Below are positions 10,017-18,509 of a stretch of DNA of 64,000 nt, piece after piece (position 1 is the stretch's first letter; each line of letters opens with the position of its first letter). Location: NCBI RefSeq assembly GCF_000424305.1, contig NZ_AUJQ01000008.1:124001-188000 (forward strand). The letters are read 5' to 3'. Made by a program: the position numbers and the translations under genes. The notes below the pieces were generated by a model, which saw nothing but the letters and a program-made list of their open reading frames with translations, was not told the origin of the DNA and did no database searches. Origin of the DNA: Pseudobutyrivibrio ruminis AD2017. Lineage in GTDB: Bacteria > Bacillota > Clostridia > Lachnospirales > Lachnospiraceae.

Positions 10017-11687
10017 CTATAATTCTGGTGTGCGAAGGATTGCTCCGCGGTTGCCGCTAGTAACCTGTGCCGCGTATCTTCTTAGGTAGCCTGTTGTAAC
10101 CTTAGGCTCGCGTGGTTGCCATTTTGCTTTGCGGGCAGCTAGCTCTTCGTCACTTACCTTTAGTGTCATGGTGTAGTTAGGAATGTCGATGGCGATAATA
10201 TCGCCTTCTTCTACAAGGGCGATTGGTCCGCCTACGGCTGCTTCTGGGGAAACATGTCCGATGGAAGCTCCACGGCTGGCTCCTGAGAATCGTCCATCTG
10301 TAATAAGGGCAACTGATGAGCCAAGTCCCATACCAGCGATTGCTGATGTAGGGTTAAGCATCTCTCTCATACCAGGGCCACCCTTTGGGCCTTCGTAGCG
10401 GATGACTACAACATCTCCTTCTACTATCTTGCCACCCTTGATGGCTGCGATAGCATCTTCCTCTGAGTCAAATACTCTGGCTGGACCTTCGTGTACAAGC
10501 ATCTCCGGCACTACTGCGCTTCGTTTTACAACGGAGCCGTCTGGTGCAAGATTTCCCTTTAGGACTGCAAGTCCACCAGTCTTTGTATATGGATTGTCCA
10601 CAGGTCTGATAACCTCTGGATTTCTATTTACTGCATTTTTTATATTTTCTCCAACAGTCTTTCCTGTAACCGTCATACAGTCTGTGTTAAGTAATCCGAT
10701 GTCTGCAAGCTCCTTCATAACAGCCCATACACCGCCTGCCTCGTTAAGGTCTTCCATGTATGTAGGACCTGCTGGTGCAAGGTGACAAAGGTTTGGAGTC
10801 TTTTCAGAAATAGGATTTGCAAATTCGATATCGAAATCAAATCCGATTTCATGAGCGATAGCTGGCAAATGAAGCATTGAGTTTGTGGAGCATCCAAGTG
10901 CCATATCTACTGTAAGGGCGTTAAGGATTGCATCCTTTGTCATAATCTGACGTGCTGTGATGCCCTTGTTATACATATCCATAACAGCGTAACCAGCGTG
11001 CTTCGCAAGACGGATTCTTTCTGAGTAAACTGCTGGGATTGTACCATTTCCTCTAAGCCCCATTCCAAGTGCCTCTGTAAGGCAGTTCATGGAATTGGCT
11101 GTGTACATACCCGAGCAGCTTCCGCAGGTAGGGCAAACATTTTCAACATAATTTTCAACATCCTCTTCTGTCATTGTGCCAGCGGCGTAAGCACCAACTG
11201 CCTCAAACATAGAAGAAAGCGAACGCTTCTGACCACCTACATGGCCTGCAAGCATTGGGCCGCCTGATACAAAAACTGTAGGAAGATCCAAGCGAGCTGC
11301 TGCCATCAAAAGTCCTGGCACATTTTTATCACAGTTTGGAACCATAACAAGTGCATCAAACTGATGTGCAAGTGCCATACACTCTGTTGAATCTGCAATT
11401 AAATCTCTAGTTACAAGGGAATATTTCATTCCGATGTGTCCCATTGCAATACCGTCACATACGGCGATTGCTGGGAAAACTACTGGAACACCGCCTGCTT
11501 CGGCTACGCCTAGCTTTACGGCATCCACAATCTTATCAATATTCATATGGCCTGGTACGATTTCGTTGTACGAAGATACGATACCAACCATTGGCTTTTT
11601 CATTTCTTCTGGAGTAAATCCCAGTGCATTAAACAAACTTCTCGCTGGCGCCTGCTGCATGCCAGCTCTAGCATTGTCACTTCTCAT
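10017..11687 (-). CDS. ilvD: Dihydroxy-acid dehydratase
   Basis: Iron-sulfur enzyme that dehydrates 2,3-dihydroxy acids to the 2-keto acids of valine and isoleucine. I place the start at [10 protein letters not shown] (ATG 11685-11687) because an AAGGAG site lies about 8 bases upstream; this gives 556 residues, the family norm, and an upstream in-frame Met would add 11 residues encoded in a repeat element. Cluster-ligand cysteines are in PNCDKNVPG and [18 protein letters not shown]. The gene sits between leuB and ilvB in the same operon. Confidence 0.96.
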   Translation of the reverse strand: MRSDNARAGMQQAPARSLFNALGFTPEEMKKPMVGIVSSYNEIVPGHMNIDKIVDAVKLGVAEAGGVPVVFPAIAVCDGIAMGHIGMKYSLVTRDLIADSTECMALAHQFDALVMVPNCDKNVPGLLMAAARLDLPTVFVSGGPMLAGHVGGQKRSLSSMFEAVGAYAAGTMTEEDVENYVENVCPTCGSCSGMYTANSMNCLTEALGMGLRGNGTIPAVYSERIRLAKHAGYAVMDMYNKGITARQIMTKDAILNALTVDMALGCSTNSMLHLPAIAHEIGFDFDIEFANPISEKTPNLCHLAPAGPTYMEDLNEAGGVWAVMKELADIGLLNTDCMTVTGKTVGENIKNAVNRNPEVIRPVDNPYTKTGGLAVLKGNLAPDGSVVKRSAVVPEMLVHEGPARVFDSEEDAIAAIKGGKIVEGDVVVIRYEGPKGGPGMREMLNPTSAIAGMGLGSSVALITDGRFSGASRGASIGHVSPEAAVGGPIALVEEGDIIAIDIPNYTMTLKVSDEELAARKAKWQPREPKVTTGYLRRYAAQVTSGNRGAILRTPEL

Positions 11688-11705
11688 TTGTTGACTCCTT
11701 TCTCT

Positions 11706-11762
11706 AAGGCTCCCCCTCATCAGTCACCTGCGGTGACAGCTTCCCCCAGAGGGGGAAGCCTT
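11706..11762. repeat. Short GC-rich palindromic element between leuB and ilvD
   Basis: A 57-bp element far richer in GC than its surroundings. It contains two nested hairpins, GTCACC/GGTGAC (11723-11737) and GCTTCCCCC/GGGGGAAGC (11739-11759), and an alternative long-range pairing of its ends (AAGGCTCCCCCTC with the complementary right end). It lies in the gap between leuB and ilvD, inside the operon. I recall very similar short elements being dispersed in Clostridiales genomes, but cannot confirm that here. Confidence 0.75.
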
Positions 11763-11763
11763 T

Positions 11764-12855
11764 TTATAATCTTTCTGCAATCAATGTTCCCATATCCACA
11801 GTTCCAACTTGCTTCACGTTTGAACCGTCGCGGGGCATGATGTCGATGGTGCGGTAGCCATCCTTAAGCACCTGCTTTACTGCGGCTTCGATGGCATCGG
11901 CTTCAGCGTCAAGGTCGAAGCTGTAGCGAAGCATCATGGCTGCGGATAGGATTGTGGCTATCGGATTGGCGATGCCCTTTCCTGCAATGTCAGGAGCGCT
12001 GCCGCCTGATGGCTCGTAAAGTCCAAACTTTGTATCATTCAGTGACGCAGATGATAGCATTCCGATGGAACCGGTAACCATGGATGCTTCATCGCTTAAA
12101 ATATCTCCGAACATGTTCTCTGTAAGGATTACATCGAACTGTCCTGGGTCTTTAACTAACTGCATTGCACAGTTATCTACAAGCATGTGTTCATAGGTAA
12201 CTTCTGGATAATCTGCTGCTACCTCCTCAACAATCTTTCTCCAAAGACGTGAGCTATCAAGAACATTGGCCTTGTCAACAGATGTAACCTTCTTGCGTCG
12301 CTTCATTGCAATATCAAATCCACGCTTTGCAATTCGTCTGATTTCTGTTTCCGAATATGTAAGGGAATCTCTGGCAACAAGCTGACCATTTTCTTCCTTA
12401 GTGGAACGCTCTCCAAAATATAGACCACCAGTGAGCTCTCGCATGATCATCATGTCGAAGCCCTCTCCAATAATATCGTCCCTAAGTGGGCACGCTTCTT
12501 TTAATTCTTCATATAAATATGCTGGTCTAAGGTTTGCGAAAAGATTGAGGCTCTTTCTAAGCTTAAGTAAGCCTGCCTCTGGGCGCTTATCTGCTGGTAG
12601 CTTGTACCAAGGACTGGTAGATGTGTTGCCACCAATGGAACCCATTAAAACTGCGTCGCTTGCTTTGGCCGCAGCGATTGCCTCATCAGTAAGAGGCTCA
12701 CCTGTTGCGTCAATTGAGCAGCCACCCATAAGAATCTGTGTATAGTTAAACTGATGACCGAACTTAGCGCCGATGGCATCAAGTACCTTAACTGCCTCGG
12801 TAACTATCTCTGGTCCGATTCCGTCTCCTTTGATTACGCCAATGTTATAAGTCAT
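11764..12855 (-). CDS. leuB: 3-isopropylmalate dehydrogenase
   Basis: NAD-dependent oxidative decarboxylation of 3-isopropylmalate in leucine synthesis. The 363-residue protein has the isocitrate/isopropylmalate dehydrogenase pattern: GDGIGPEIV at the N-terminus, the substrate-binding MRELTGGLYFGER segment, and the metal-binding NMFGDILSDEASM. It is the first gene of the operon leuB-ilvD-ilvB-serC-serA. Other leucine genes (leuA, leuC, leuD) are not present. A promoter with a 17-bp spacer lies just upstream and includes a palindromic motif shared with the divergent birA leader. Confidence 0.96.
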   Translation of the reverse strand: MTYNIGVIKGDGIGPEIVTEAVKVLDAIGAKFGHQFNYTQILMGGCSIDATGEPLTDEAIAAAKASDAVLMGSIGGNTSTSPWYKLPADKRPEAGLLKLRKSLNLFANLRPAYLYEELKEACPLRDDIIGEGFDMMIMRELTGGLYFGERSTKEENGQLVARDSLTYSETEIRRIAKRGFDIAMKRRKKVTSVDKANVLDSSRLWRKIVEEVAADYPEVTYEHMLVDNCAMQLVKDPGQFDVILTENMFGDILSDEASMVTGSIGMLSSASLNDTKFGLYEPSGGSAPDIAGKGIANPIATILSAAMMLRYSFDLDAEADAIEAAVKQVLKDGYRTIDIMPRDGSNVKQVGTVDMGTLIAERL

Positions 12856-12891
12856 GATTATTCCTTCCCTTATATAAAAACCATTTTAAAT

Positions 12892-12920
12892 AGTTTATCG
12901 CACTAAAGTGTGAAATTCAA
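12892..12920 (-). promoter_or_regulatory. Predicted promoter of the leuB-serA operon with operator-like motif
   Basis: On the minus strand: -35 TTGAAT (12915-12920), 17-bp spacer, -10 TAAACT (12892-12897), 36 bp before the leuB ATG. The spacer contains the imperfect palindrome CACACTTTAGTG (12901-12912), whose sequence recurs near birA at 13003-13017. That location is what a repressor site would need. The regulator is unknown. Confidence 0.55.
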
Positions 12921-12945
12921 GAAATACCACATCTTTTTAATAACT

Positions 12946-12975
12946 TTGACAAAATAGCATAAATACTTCTAATAT
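12946..12975 (+). promoter_or_regulatory. Predicted promoter of birA
   Basis: -35 TTGACA (12946-12951), 18-bp spacer and -10 TAATAT (12970-12975). Transcription would start near 12982, leaving a leader of about 70 bases before the birA ATG. Confidence 0.6.
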
Positions 12976-13002
12976 ATACATGGAGAGTTTAGTGAACTTT
13001 AC

Positions 13003-13017
13003 CACTTTAAAGTGTGA
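13003..13017 (+). promoter_or_regulatory. Operator-like palindrome in the birA leader
   Basis: Perfect 12-bp palindrome CACTTTAAAGTG followed by TGA. Its context (TCACACTTTA..GTG read on the minus strand) matches the motif in the leuB promoter spacer, 102 bp away. It lies just downstream of the birA -10, as a roadblock-type repressor site would. Confidence 0.45.
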
Positions 13018-13052
13018 CATTTCCCACTATTTTCACAAATCAGGAGACATCA

Positions 13053-13835
13053 ATGAGTTCAAAGGATAAAGTCTTAGAATTATTAGAGAATAACAAAACA
13101 GCTTATATCTCAGGGGAAGCTATTGCCTCCCAGCTTGGCCTTTCAAGAAATGCCATTTGGAAAGCCATAAATGAGCTTCGCAAAGCTGGATATAAAATAG
13201 AGGCAGTTAACAATAAAGGCTACATGCTTGGAGAAGATAACGATATTATTTCTGCCCAGGGCATTGCTTCTTATTTTTCATCTTCTAGCGATGGAAATGA
13301 ATTAATACATAAATTTCGTATATACGATACAGTTGATTCAACCAACAAGCTTGCAAAGGAAATGGCTATCGCCGGGGCTGAGCATGGCACTCTTATTGTA
13401 GCCAATACTCAAGGCACTGGCAGGGGACGCAAGGATCATAGCTTTTTCTCTCCTAAAGGAGGCATCTATATGAGCATCATATTATCCCCTGAAAAGCTTG
13501 ATAGTCTTAATCCAGACGATATTACCTTACAGGTTGGAAGCGCTGTTTGCCAATCTATCGAAAAGCTTTGTAGCGTCAAGCCTGTTATCAAGCCTATCAA
13601 CGACCTATTCGTAGACGGCAAAAAAATCTGCGGTATTCTTACTGAAGCTGGCACGGAATTTGATTCTGGTCTGGTTCAATGGATTGTTGTAGGTATCGGA
13701 ATTAACTTTGATTCTGATTTGTCTGCATTTCCTAAAGAGCTTCAAGATATTGTAGGCTCCCTGTTTAAGCCAGGGATGGCAAGCGTTTCAAAGAATCAGC
13801 TGATTGCTGAAATATATAATAGAATAGTTAAATAA
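13053..13835 (+). CDS. birA: Biotin-protein ligase / biotin operon repressor
   Basis: Attaches biotin to carboxylase carrier proteins and, with its N-terminal DNA-binding domain, can repress biotin genes. The start at MSSKDKVLEL is chosen because an AGGAG site (13042-13046) sits directly before it; an earlier in-frame ATG at 13014 lacks one. The 260 residues hold a winged helix (1-60, with LSRNAIWKAINELRKAGY) and a catalytic domain with the biotinyl-AMP loop GTGRGRKDHSFFSP and KPINDLFVDGKKICG. The last two differ slightly from the usual GRGRRG and KWPNDL. It is divergent from leuB and ended by a terminator. Confidence 0.92.
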   Translation: MSSKDKVLELLENNKTAYISGEAIASQLGLSRNAIWKAINELRKAGYKIEAVNNKGYMLGEDNDIISAQGIASYFSSSSDGNELIHKFRIYDTVDSTNKLAKEMAIAGAEHGTLIVANTQGTGRGRKDHSFFSPKGGIYMSIILSPEKLDSLNPDDITLQVGSAVCQSIEKLCSVKPVIKPINDLFVDGKKICGILTEAGTEFDSGLVQWIVVGIGINFDSDLSAFPKELQDIVGSLFKPGMASVSKNQLIAEIYNRIVK

Positions 13836-13840
13836 AATCA

Positions 13841-13868
13841 GGCCACAGCTTCCGCTGCGGCCCTTTTA
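13841..13868 (+). terminator. Terminator after birA
   Basis: 9-bp stem GGCCACAGC/GCTGCGGCC with one mismatch and a TTCC loop, followed by CTTTT and AT-rich sequence. It lies between the convergent birA and the HerA-like gene. Confidence 0.8.
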
Positions 13869-13887
13869 ATTTTTCTGCCAAAATCTT

Positions 13888-15465
13888 TTATTTAATCAAT
13901 GTATTTAATAATCCTCTGAGTAGCTGGGCGCCTGTGTTGCCGCCTAGTGTCTGACCAAACTTGCCACCTAGCTGCTTGCCCACCTTCTTGCCTACCTCTC
14001 GGCCAACAGTTCCTGCAACGGTAGTTCCTACAGATTTTGCTGCTCGTCTTCTGCGATTGGCTTCCCTTTCTGCTTCCTTTGCAGCTGCTTTTTCAGCGGC
14101 GGCCTGTTCCTTTGCGGCAGCCTTTGCAGCTTCAGCATCAGCCTTGGCTTTAGCCTCTGCTTCTGCCTTTTCGACTCCCATTCTAGCTAACAATTCAAAG
14201 GCGGATTCAGCATCATAGCCATTAGCATATTTAGAATATAGAAGGCTTGCTTTGATTGCGGCATCTCTTTCTGAATCTGAGATTCCACCCATCTGTGACT
14301 GTGGTGGCAAAATATCTACCTGCTCCACCACAGCTGGTGTGCCATCCTCCTGAAGAAAGGATACCACTGCCTCGCCTGTTCCAAGTGCTTCTATTACATC
14401 AGCTGTTTTGAAGGCAGGATTCTCACGGAAGGAATCTGCTGCTGCCTTAACAGCCTTCTGGTCTGATGGTGTGTACGCATGAAGGGCATGCTGCACCTTA
14501 TTTCCAAGCTGTGCCAAAACTCCATCAGGAATATCCCTAGGATTTTGTGTTACAAAATATACACCGATTCCCTTCGAGCGAATCAGCTTAACTACCTGCT
14601 CTATCTTTTCCAAAAGTGGCTTTGGAGTATCCTTGAAAAGCAGATGGGCCTCGTCAAAGAAGAATACCATCTTTGGCTTGTCCAAATCTCCCACCTCTGG
14701 CATAGTTTCGAAAAGTTCTGAAAGCATCCAAAGCAGGAAGGTGGAATAAAGTGTGCCATTGTTGATAAGGCTTTGGCTGTCTAGTATGTGAATCATGCCT
14801 CGCCCCTGTTCGCCTACTGTGAACCAGTCGCGGATATCTATTGCAGGCTCACCAAAGAACTGGTCTCCACCTGCCATTTCAAGTGCCACTACTGCACGCT
14901 GGATAACGCCGATGCTTTGCTTGTTAAGAGTGCCGTAGTCAGCCTCGAATTCTTTATTGTTATCAGCCACGTAATTTAGCATGGCCTTTAAATCCTTCGT
15001 GTCTATCAGGGCAAGATTGCTTTCGTCGGCAATCTTAAAAATAATTGAAAGGATGCTGCTTTGATTTTCGTTCAAATCAAGTATTCTTGAAAGCAGCAAT
15101 GGCCCCATTTCTGTGATGGTAGTGCGGATTTGGATACCATTTTTTCCAAAAACATCCCACAGGGTAACTGGATATTTGTGATATTCAAAGCCCTGTGTGG
15201 CCAAACCGAATTTTGCGATGCGCTTTTGCATATCCTCGCTGTCCTTGCCAGGATTAATCATACCGGCAATATCGCCCTTAACATCAGCCAGGAAAACTGG
15301 TACCCCCATATCTGAAAAGCTCTCTGCCATAACCTTAAGCGTGATGGTCTTTCCTGTTCCTGTGGCGCCAGCAATAAGCCCGTGTCTGTTGGCCATCTTA
15401 GGCAAAACATAAACTGGCTCCCCTGTTTTTGTATTCGCTATCCAAAGCTTACCATCTCTAATCAT
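13888..15465 (-). CDS. HerA-like ATPase (YjgR/DUF853 family)
   Basis: The 525-residue ATPase resembles E. coli YjgR, a HerA/FtsK-superfamily protein of uncertain role. Walker A GATGTGKT lies near residue 34, a Walker B-like hydrophobic stretch ending FFFDEAHLLF is near residue 265, and a conserved Q-containing motif (YFVTQNPRDIPDGVL) follows. The C-terminal 110 residues are a long Ala/Glu/Lys-rich charged helix ending in a Gly-rich tail. The start is taken as ATG 15463-15465, six bases after GGAGG; a GTG two codons upstream overlaps that site. Family membership is clear; the cellular job is not established. Confidence 0.88.
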   Translation of the reverse strand: MIRDGKLWIANTKTGEPVYVLPKMANRHGLIAGATGTGKTITLKVMAESFSDMGVPVFLADVKGDIAGMINPGKDSEDMQKRIAKFGLATQGFEYHKYPVTLWDVFGKNGIQIRTTITEMGPLLLSRILDLNENQSSILSIIFKIADESNLALIDTKDLKAMLNYVADNNKEFEADYGTLNKQSIGVIQRAVVALEMAGGDQFFGEPAIDIRDWFTVGEQGRGMIHILDSQSLINNGTLYSTFLLWMLSELFETMPEVGDLDKPKMVFFFDEAHLLFKDTPKPLLEKIEQVVKLIRSKGIGVYFVTQNPRDIPDGVLAQLGNKVQHALHAYTPSDQKAVKAAADSFRENPAFKTADVIEALGTGEAVVSFLQEDGTPAVVEQVDILPPQSQMGGISDSERDAAIKASLLYSKYANGYDAESAFELLARMGVEKAEAEAKAKADAEAAKAAAKEQAAAEKAAAKEAEREANRRRRAAKSVGTTVAGTVGREVGKKVGKQLGGKFGQTLGGNTGAQLLRGLLNTLIK

Positions 15466-15492
15466 AATCACCCTCCAAAAAATAATCCCCTA

Positions 15493-16188
15493 CTATATTT
15501 CTTCAACATAACTAACAAAATCCAGATTGTTCAGCTCATTCATCAGAGACTGATGTGAATGGTTTTCACCATAATCCAGTTCCAACATAAGAGCTGTGTC
15601 GCTTCCCGAAAGAGTCTTATCCTTTGTCTTGTTCATGCTGTAGATTGAATAACCAAGTTCGGAAAGCTTTTTCCTCAGCTTCTTTACACCGTTGTTCTCC
15701 TCAACTTCTATGTAAAGGCTAACGTATCTGCTGTTTTCTTCAACCTGCTGACTTACGTGAACAAGAACGATATTTGCAATCAATACAAGAGCAAAGCATA
15801 CTAATCCCACTGACAAATAGCCTGCCCCAAAAGCCATTCCCATGCAGGACGCAACCCAAAGAGATGCGGCTGTTGTAAGACCTTTAATCTGATTTCTTCC
15901 AGTTAAAATAATGGTGCCCGCCCCAAGGAAACCAATACCACTTACAACTCCGGCTGGAATGCGGCTAACATCTGCTTCCATGTTAGGAAGTATGGCAAGA
16001 TATAGGTTAAGAACCGTGGCTACAGCGGAACCAAGACTAACCAACGCAAAGGTACGAATACCAGCACTATGGCGCCTTAATACACGCTCCCATCCTATCA
16101 AGCTACCGCACAAGGTAGCCAAAACAAGACGTATTGCCACTGCCCCATCGTTCATTCCCTGCAAATAATCTATTACCGTATTTACCAT
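15493..16188 (-). CDS. MgtC/SapB family membrane protein
   Basis: The protein has 231 residues. The first 150 are hydrophobic (four to five membrane segments) and carry the family signature GSLIGWERVLRRHSAGIRT plus the Gly-rich GVVSGIGFLGAGTII. The C-terminal 80 residues form a soluble ACT-like domain. MgtC proteins are linked to Mg2+ limitation and regulation of membrane ATPases in other bacteria; the role here is inferred only. The start is ATG 16186-16188, since a GTG two codons earlier lies against the GGGGG ribosome site. It follows the small ABC ATPase by 16 bp. Confidence 0.88.
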   Translation of the reverse strand: MVNTVIDYLQGMNDGAVAIRLVLATLCGSLIGWERVLRRHSAGIRTFALVSLGSAVATVLNLYLAILPNMEADVSRIPAGVVSGIGFLGAGTIILTGRNQIKGLTTAASLWVASCMGMAFGAGYLSVGLVCFALVLIANIVLVHVSQQVEENSRYVSLYIEVEENNGVKKLRKKLSELGYSIYSMNKTKDKTLSGSDTALMLELDYGENHSHQSLMNELNNLDFVSYVEEI

Positions 16189-16204
16189 AAACACCCCCGT
16201 AGCA

Positions 16205-16786
16205 TTATGACAATCTTATCTTTTTAGCGAAATCCAATCCGTCCTCTGTTCTTTGAGCTATCAGAAGAGGTCTGTTGCCTTTTATCTGCATAATGTAATC
16301 CAGGCATTTTGCTCTGAGCTCTTCATCCATTCCTTCAAATGGCTCGTCCAAAACTATGAAATCAGCAGGAACAAAGAATGCTCTGGTAAGCTCCACCAAA
16401 CGTCTTTCAACAGATGTCAGCTCACCAACAGGAATCTCCAATCTGTCCTCTGGAAGGAATCGTGAAAGCTCCTCTGCTGCTCTTCCCTTGCTGGCCCATC
16501 TGTGTGCCTTTTTAACATTCCAGGTAGCGCTTTTCTTAAGATTAAGCTGACCATCCTGGGAAACGTAGGCGCTGTGAAGTGTAGGATATTTGTAATCTCC
16601 CATTCGTGCCACGCTTCCTTCGTCAGGATTTTCTAATCCCATGAAAATCTTTAGAGCGGTGGTTTTGCCTGAACCTTCGTCCCCAACGAAGGCGTAGCAT
16701 CTGCCATCTTCTATTTCCACCTTTAAGTTATCAAGAACCTTTTTGCCGTTGTATGATTTAGTTATGTCATCTAGTATGATTGTCAT
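16205..16786 (-). CDS. Small, degenerate ABC-type ATPase
   Basis: A 193-residue ABC nucleotide-binding domain, shorter than the usual 220-250. Walker A is GDEGSGKTT (about residue 36), the Q-loop is VSQDGQ, and Walker B is FIVLDEPFEGMDEE. The signature motif is not LSGGQ but reads VGELTSVERRL, and the residue in the H-loop position appears to be Gln (LLIAQRT) instead of His. No permease is adjacent. It may be a regulatory or impaired ATPase or may pair with a distant membrane protein. It lies between hypA and the MgtC-like gene, 27 and 16 bp apart, so probably in the same operon. Confidence 0.8.
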   Translation of the reverse strand: MTIILDDITKSYNGKKVLDNLKVEIEDGRCYAFVGDEGSGKTTALKIFMGLENPDEGSVARMGDYKYPTLHSAYVSQDGQLNLKKSATWNVKKAHRWASKGRAAEELSRFLPEDRLEIPVGELTSVERRLVELTRAFFVPADFIVLDEPFEGMDEELRAKCLDYIMQIKGNRPLLIAQRTEDGLDFAKKIRLS

Positions 16787-16813
16787 TTTGTAAAAACCTT
16801 CTATTTCTAATAA

Positions 16814-17155
16814 TTATCTAGCCTCAATATTTTCTACAATAAAATCTGTGCATCGATTAAGCTTTAGATTATCGCTTCCACATTTTGGACAACTTCCTTT
16901 AAATTCATGTCTGGTAAATGTAGCACCACAATCCTTGCAAAGCACTGTGGATTCCTTTACCTTAGCATCTACCTTTACCCCGTCAAGTGGTGTCCCCTCG
17001 CTCATTACCTGTAAATATTCCTCGATAATCTCTGGTACATAATCACACTGGTCACCAATAAGTAAATGAATCTTCTCCACCTTCTCTACATCATTGGCCT
17101 CAGCCTGCTTTTTTACCAAGTTAAAAACATATTCTGTTACTGCTAATTCGTGCAT
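16814..17155 (-). CDS. hypA: Nickel metallochaperone HypA
   Basis: Delivers Ni2+ for [NiFe]-hydrogenase (or urease) maturation. The 113-residue protein has the expected N-terminal nickel site MHE (Met1-His2-Glu3) and a zinc site of two CxxC pairs, CKDCGATF and CPKCGSDN. The length is standard. The partner genes hypB-F and any hydrogenase are not in the window, so this is an isolated copy placed between purD (13-bp gap) and the small ABC ATPase. Its presence suggests a NiFe enzyme, such as an Ech-type hydrogenase, elsewhere in the genome. Confidence 0.93.
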   Translation of the reverse strand: MHELAVTEYVFNLVKKQAEANDVEKVEKIHLLIGDQCDYVPEIIEEYLQVMSEGTPLDGVKVDAKVKESTVLCKDCGATFTRHEFKGSCPKCGSDNLKLNRCTDFIVENIEAR

Positions 17156-17168
17156 ATCTTCCTCGTTG

Positions 17169-18440
17169 CTAGTTATTTAATATCGCATTTGCGATATCAT
17201 GTCTCATATATTTATTTTCAAAATCAATCCATTCGGTAGCTTCATAAGCCTTTGCACGGGCCTCTACTAATGTATCGCCAAGTGCTGTAATGCCAAGCAC
17301 ACGTCCTCCGTTTGTGACAATCTCGCCCTTATCGTTAAAGGCAGTGCCAGCATGGAAGCAGAAATAATCCTTGTTGTTGAACTTGTCAAAGCCTGTAATA
17401 GGAAATCCCTTCTTGTAAGAAACTGGATAACCATCTGAAGCAAGTACTACGCAAACTGCTGCTTCATCAGAAAACTGAAGGTCGATTTCATCGAGCTTAC
17501 CATCAATGCAAGCTTCCATTACATCGATTATATCATTTTTTAGTCTAGGTAACACTACCTGAGCTTCCGGATCTCCAAATCTTGCATTATACTCAAGAAC
17601 CTTTGGGCCATCCTCTGTAAGCATCAGACCAAAGAAGATAACGCCCTTGAACTCTCTTCCCTCAGCCTTCATAGCATCTACTGTAGGCTGGAAAATATTC
17701 TTCTGGCAGAATTCCTCTACCTCTTTTGTGAAGAATGGAGATGGCGAGAAGTTGCCCATACCACCTGTGTTAAGGCCAGTATCCCCATCGCCTGCGCGCT
17801 TATGATCCTGAGCAGATGACATAATCTTTACTGTGTTTCCATCTACAAATGAAAGTACAGAAACCTCACGGCCTGTCATGAACTCTTCGATAACCATTGT
17901 GTTGCCGGCATTTCCAAACTTCTTATCCTGCATGATTTCTGCAACACCTGCTACTGCTTCTTCATGGTTCTCACAGATAAGCACGCCCTTGCCAAGTGCA
18001 AGTCCATCAGCCTTCAATACGATTGGATATTTTGCTGTCTCAAGATACTTTAAGGCAGCCTCTGGGTCTGTGAAATTCTCATAGCTCGCTGTTGGGATAT
18101 TGTATTTCTTCATTAAATCCTTTGAGAATGCTTTTGAACCCTCAAGGATAGCTGCATTCTTTCTAGGGCCAAAGCATCTAAGGCCAGCCTTTTCAAATTC
18201 ATCAACCACGCCCCCTACAAGTGGGTCATCCATGCCGATGATTGTAAGGTCAATCTCCTTTTCCTTGGCAAAGCTTACCAGCTTATCAAATTCCATTGCC
18301 TTAATATCTACGCATTCCGCAAGCTCCGCAATACCTGCATTTCCTGGTGCGCAGTAAATCTTGTCTACTCTCTGGCTTCTTGAAACCGCAAGCGCAATTG
18401 CATGCTCACGTCCGCCGCTACCTACTATTAAAACTTTCAT
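17169..18440 (-). CDS. purD: Phosphoribosylamine-glycine ligase (GARS)
   Basis: ATP-grasp enzyme joining phosphoribosylamine and glycine, step two of purine synthesis. The 423 residues are a typical length. The N-terminus MKVLIVGSGGREHAIALAV, the ATP-grasp core (VLKADGLALGKGV) and the metal-binding EYNARFGDPEAQVVLPR are all present. It is the last pur gene of the local cluster purE-purM-purN-purD, and hypA follows after 13 bp. Between purD and purN lies a solo copy of the inverted repeat that forms the 45-kb array. Confidence 0.97.
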   Translation of the reverse strand: MKVLIVGSGGREHAIALAVSRSQRVDKIYCAPGNAGIAELAECVDIKAMEFDKLVSFAKEKEIDLTIIGMDDPLVGGVVDEFEKAGLRCFGPRKNAAILEGSKAFSKDLMKKYNIPTASYENFTDPEAALKYLETAKYPIVLKADGLALGKGVLICENHEEAVAGVAEIMQDKKFGNAGNTMVIEEFMTGREVSVLSFVDGNTVKIMSSAQDHKRAGDGDTGLNTGGMGNFSPSPFFTKEVEEFCQKNIFQPTVDAMKAEGREFKGVIFFGLMLTEDGPKVLEYNARFGDPEAQVVLPRLKNDIIDVMEACIDGKLDEIDLQFSDEAAVCVVLASDGYPVSYKKGFPITGFDKFNNKDYFCFHAGTAFNDKGEIVTNGGRVLGITALGDTLVEARAKAYEATEWIDFENKYMRHDIANAILNN

Positions 18441-18464
18441 GTATTCTCCTCCAATATTTGCTCC

Positions 18465-18504
18465 TTTACCACTAGATTTCGCTTTTGCTGGTTTCCAGTG
18501 GTAA
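18465..18504. repeat. Solo TTTACCACTAG/C(C)AGTGGTAA inverted repeat
   Basis: TTTACCACTAG (18465-18475) and CCAGTGGTAA (18495-18504) are inverted copies with one mismatch, separated by 19 bp. Arm sequence and overall size (40 bp) match the units of the tandem array at 45023-45287 (41 bp arm to arm). It lies in the 69-bp purD-purN gap and would form a hairpin in the transcript. Confidence 0.7.
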
Positions 18505-18509
18505 TTTGA

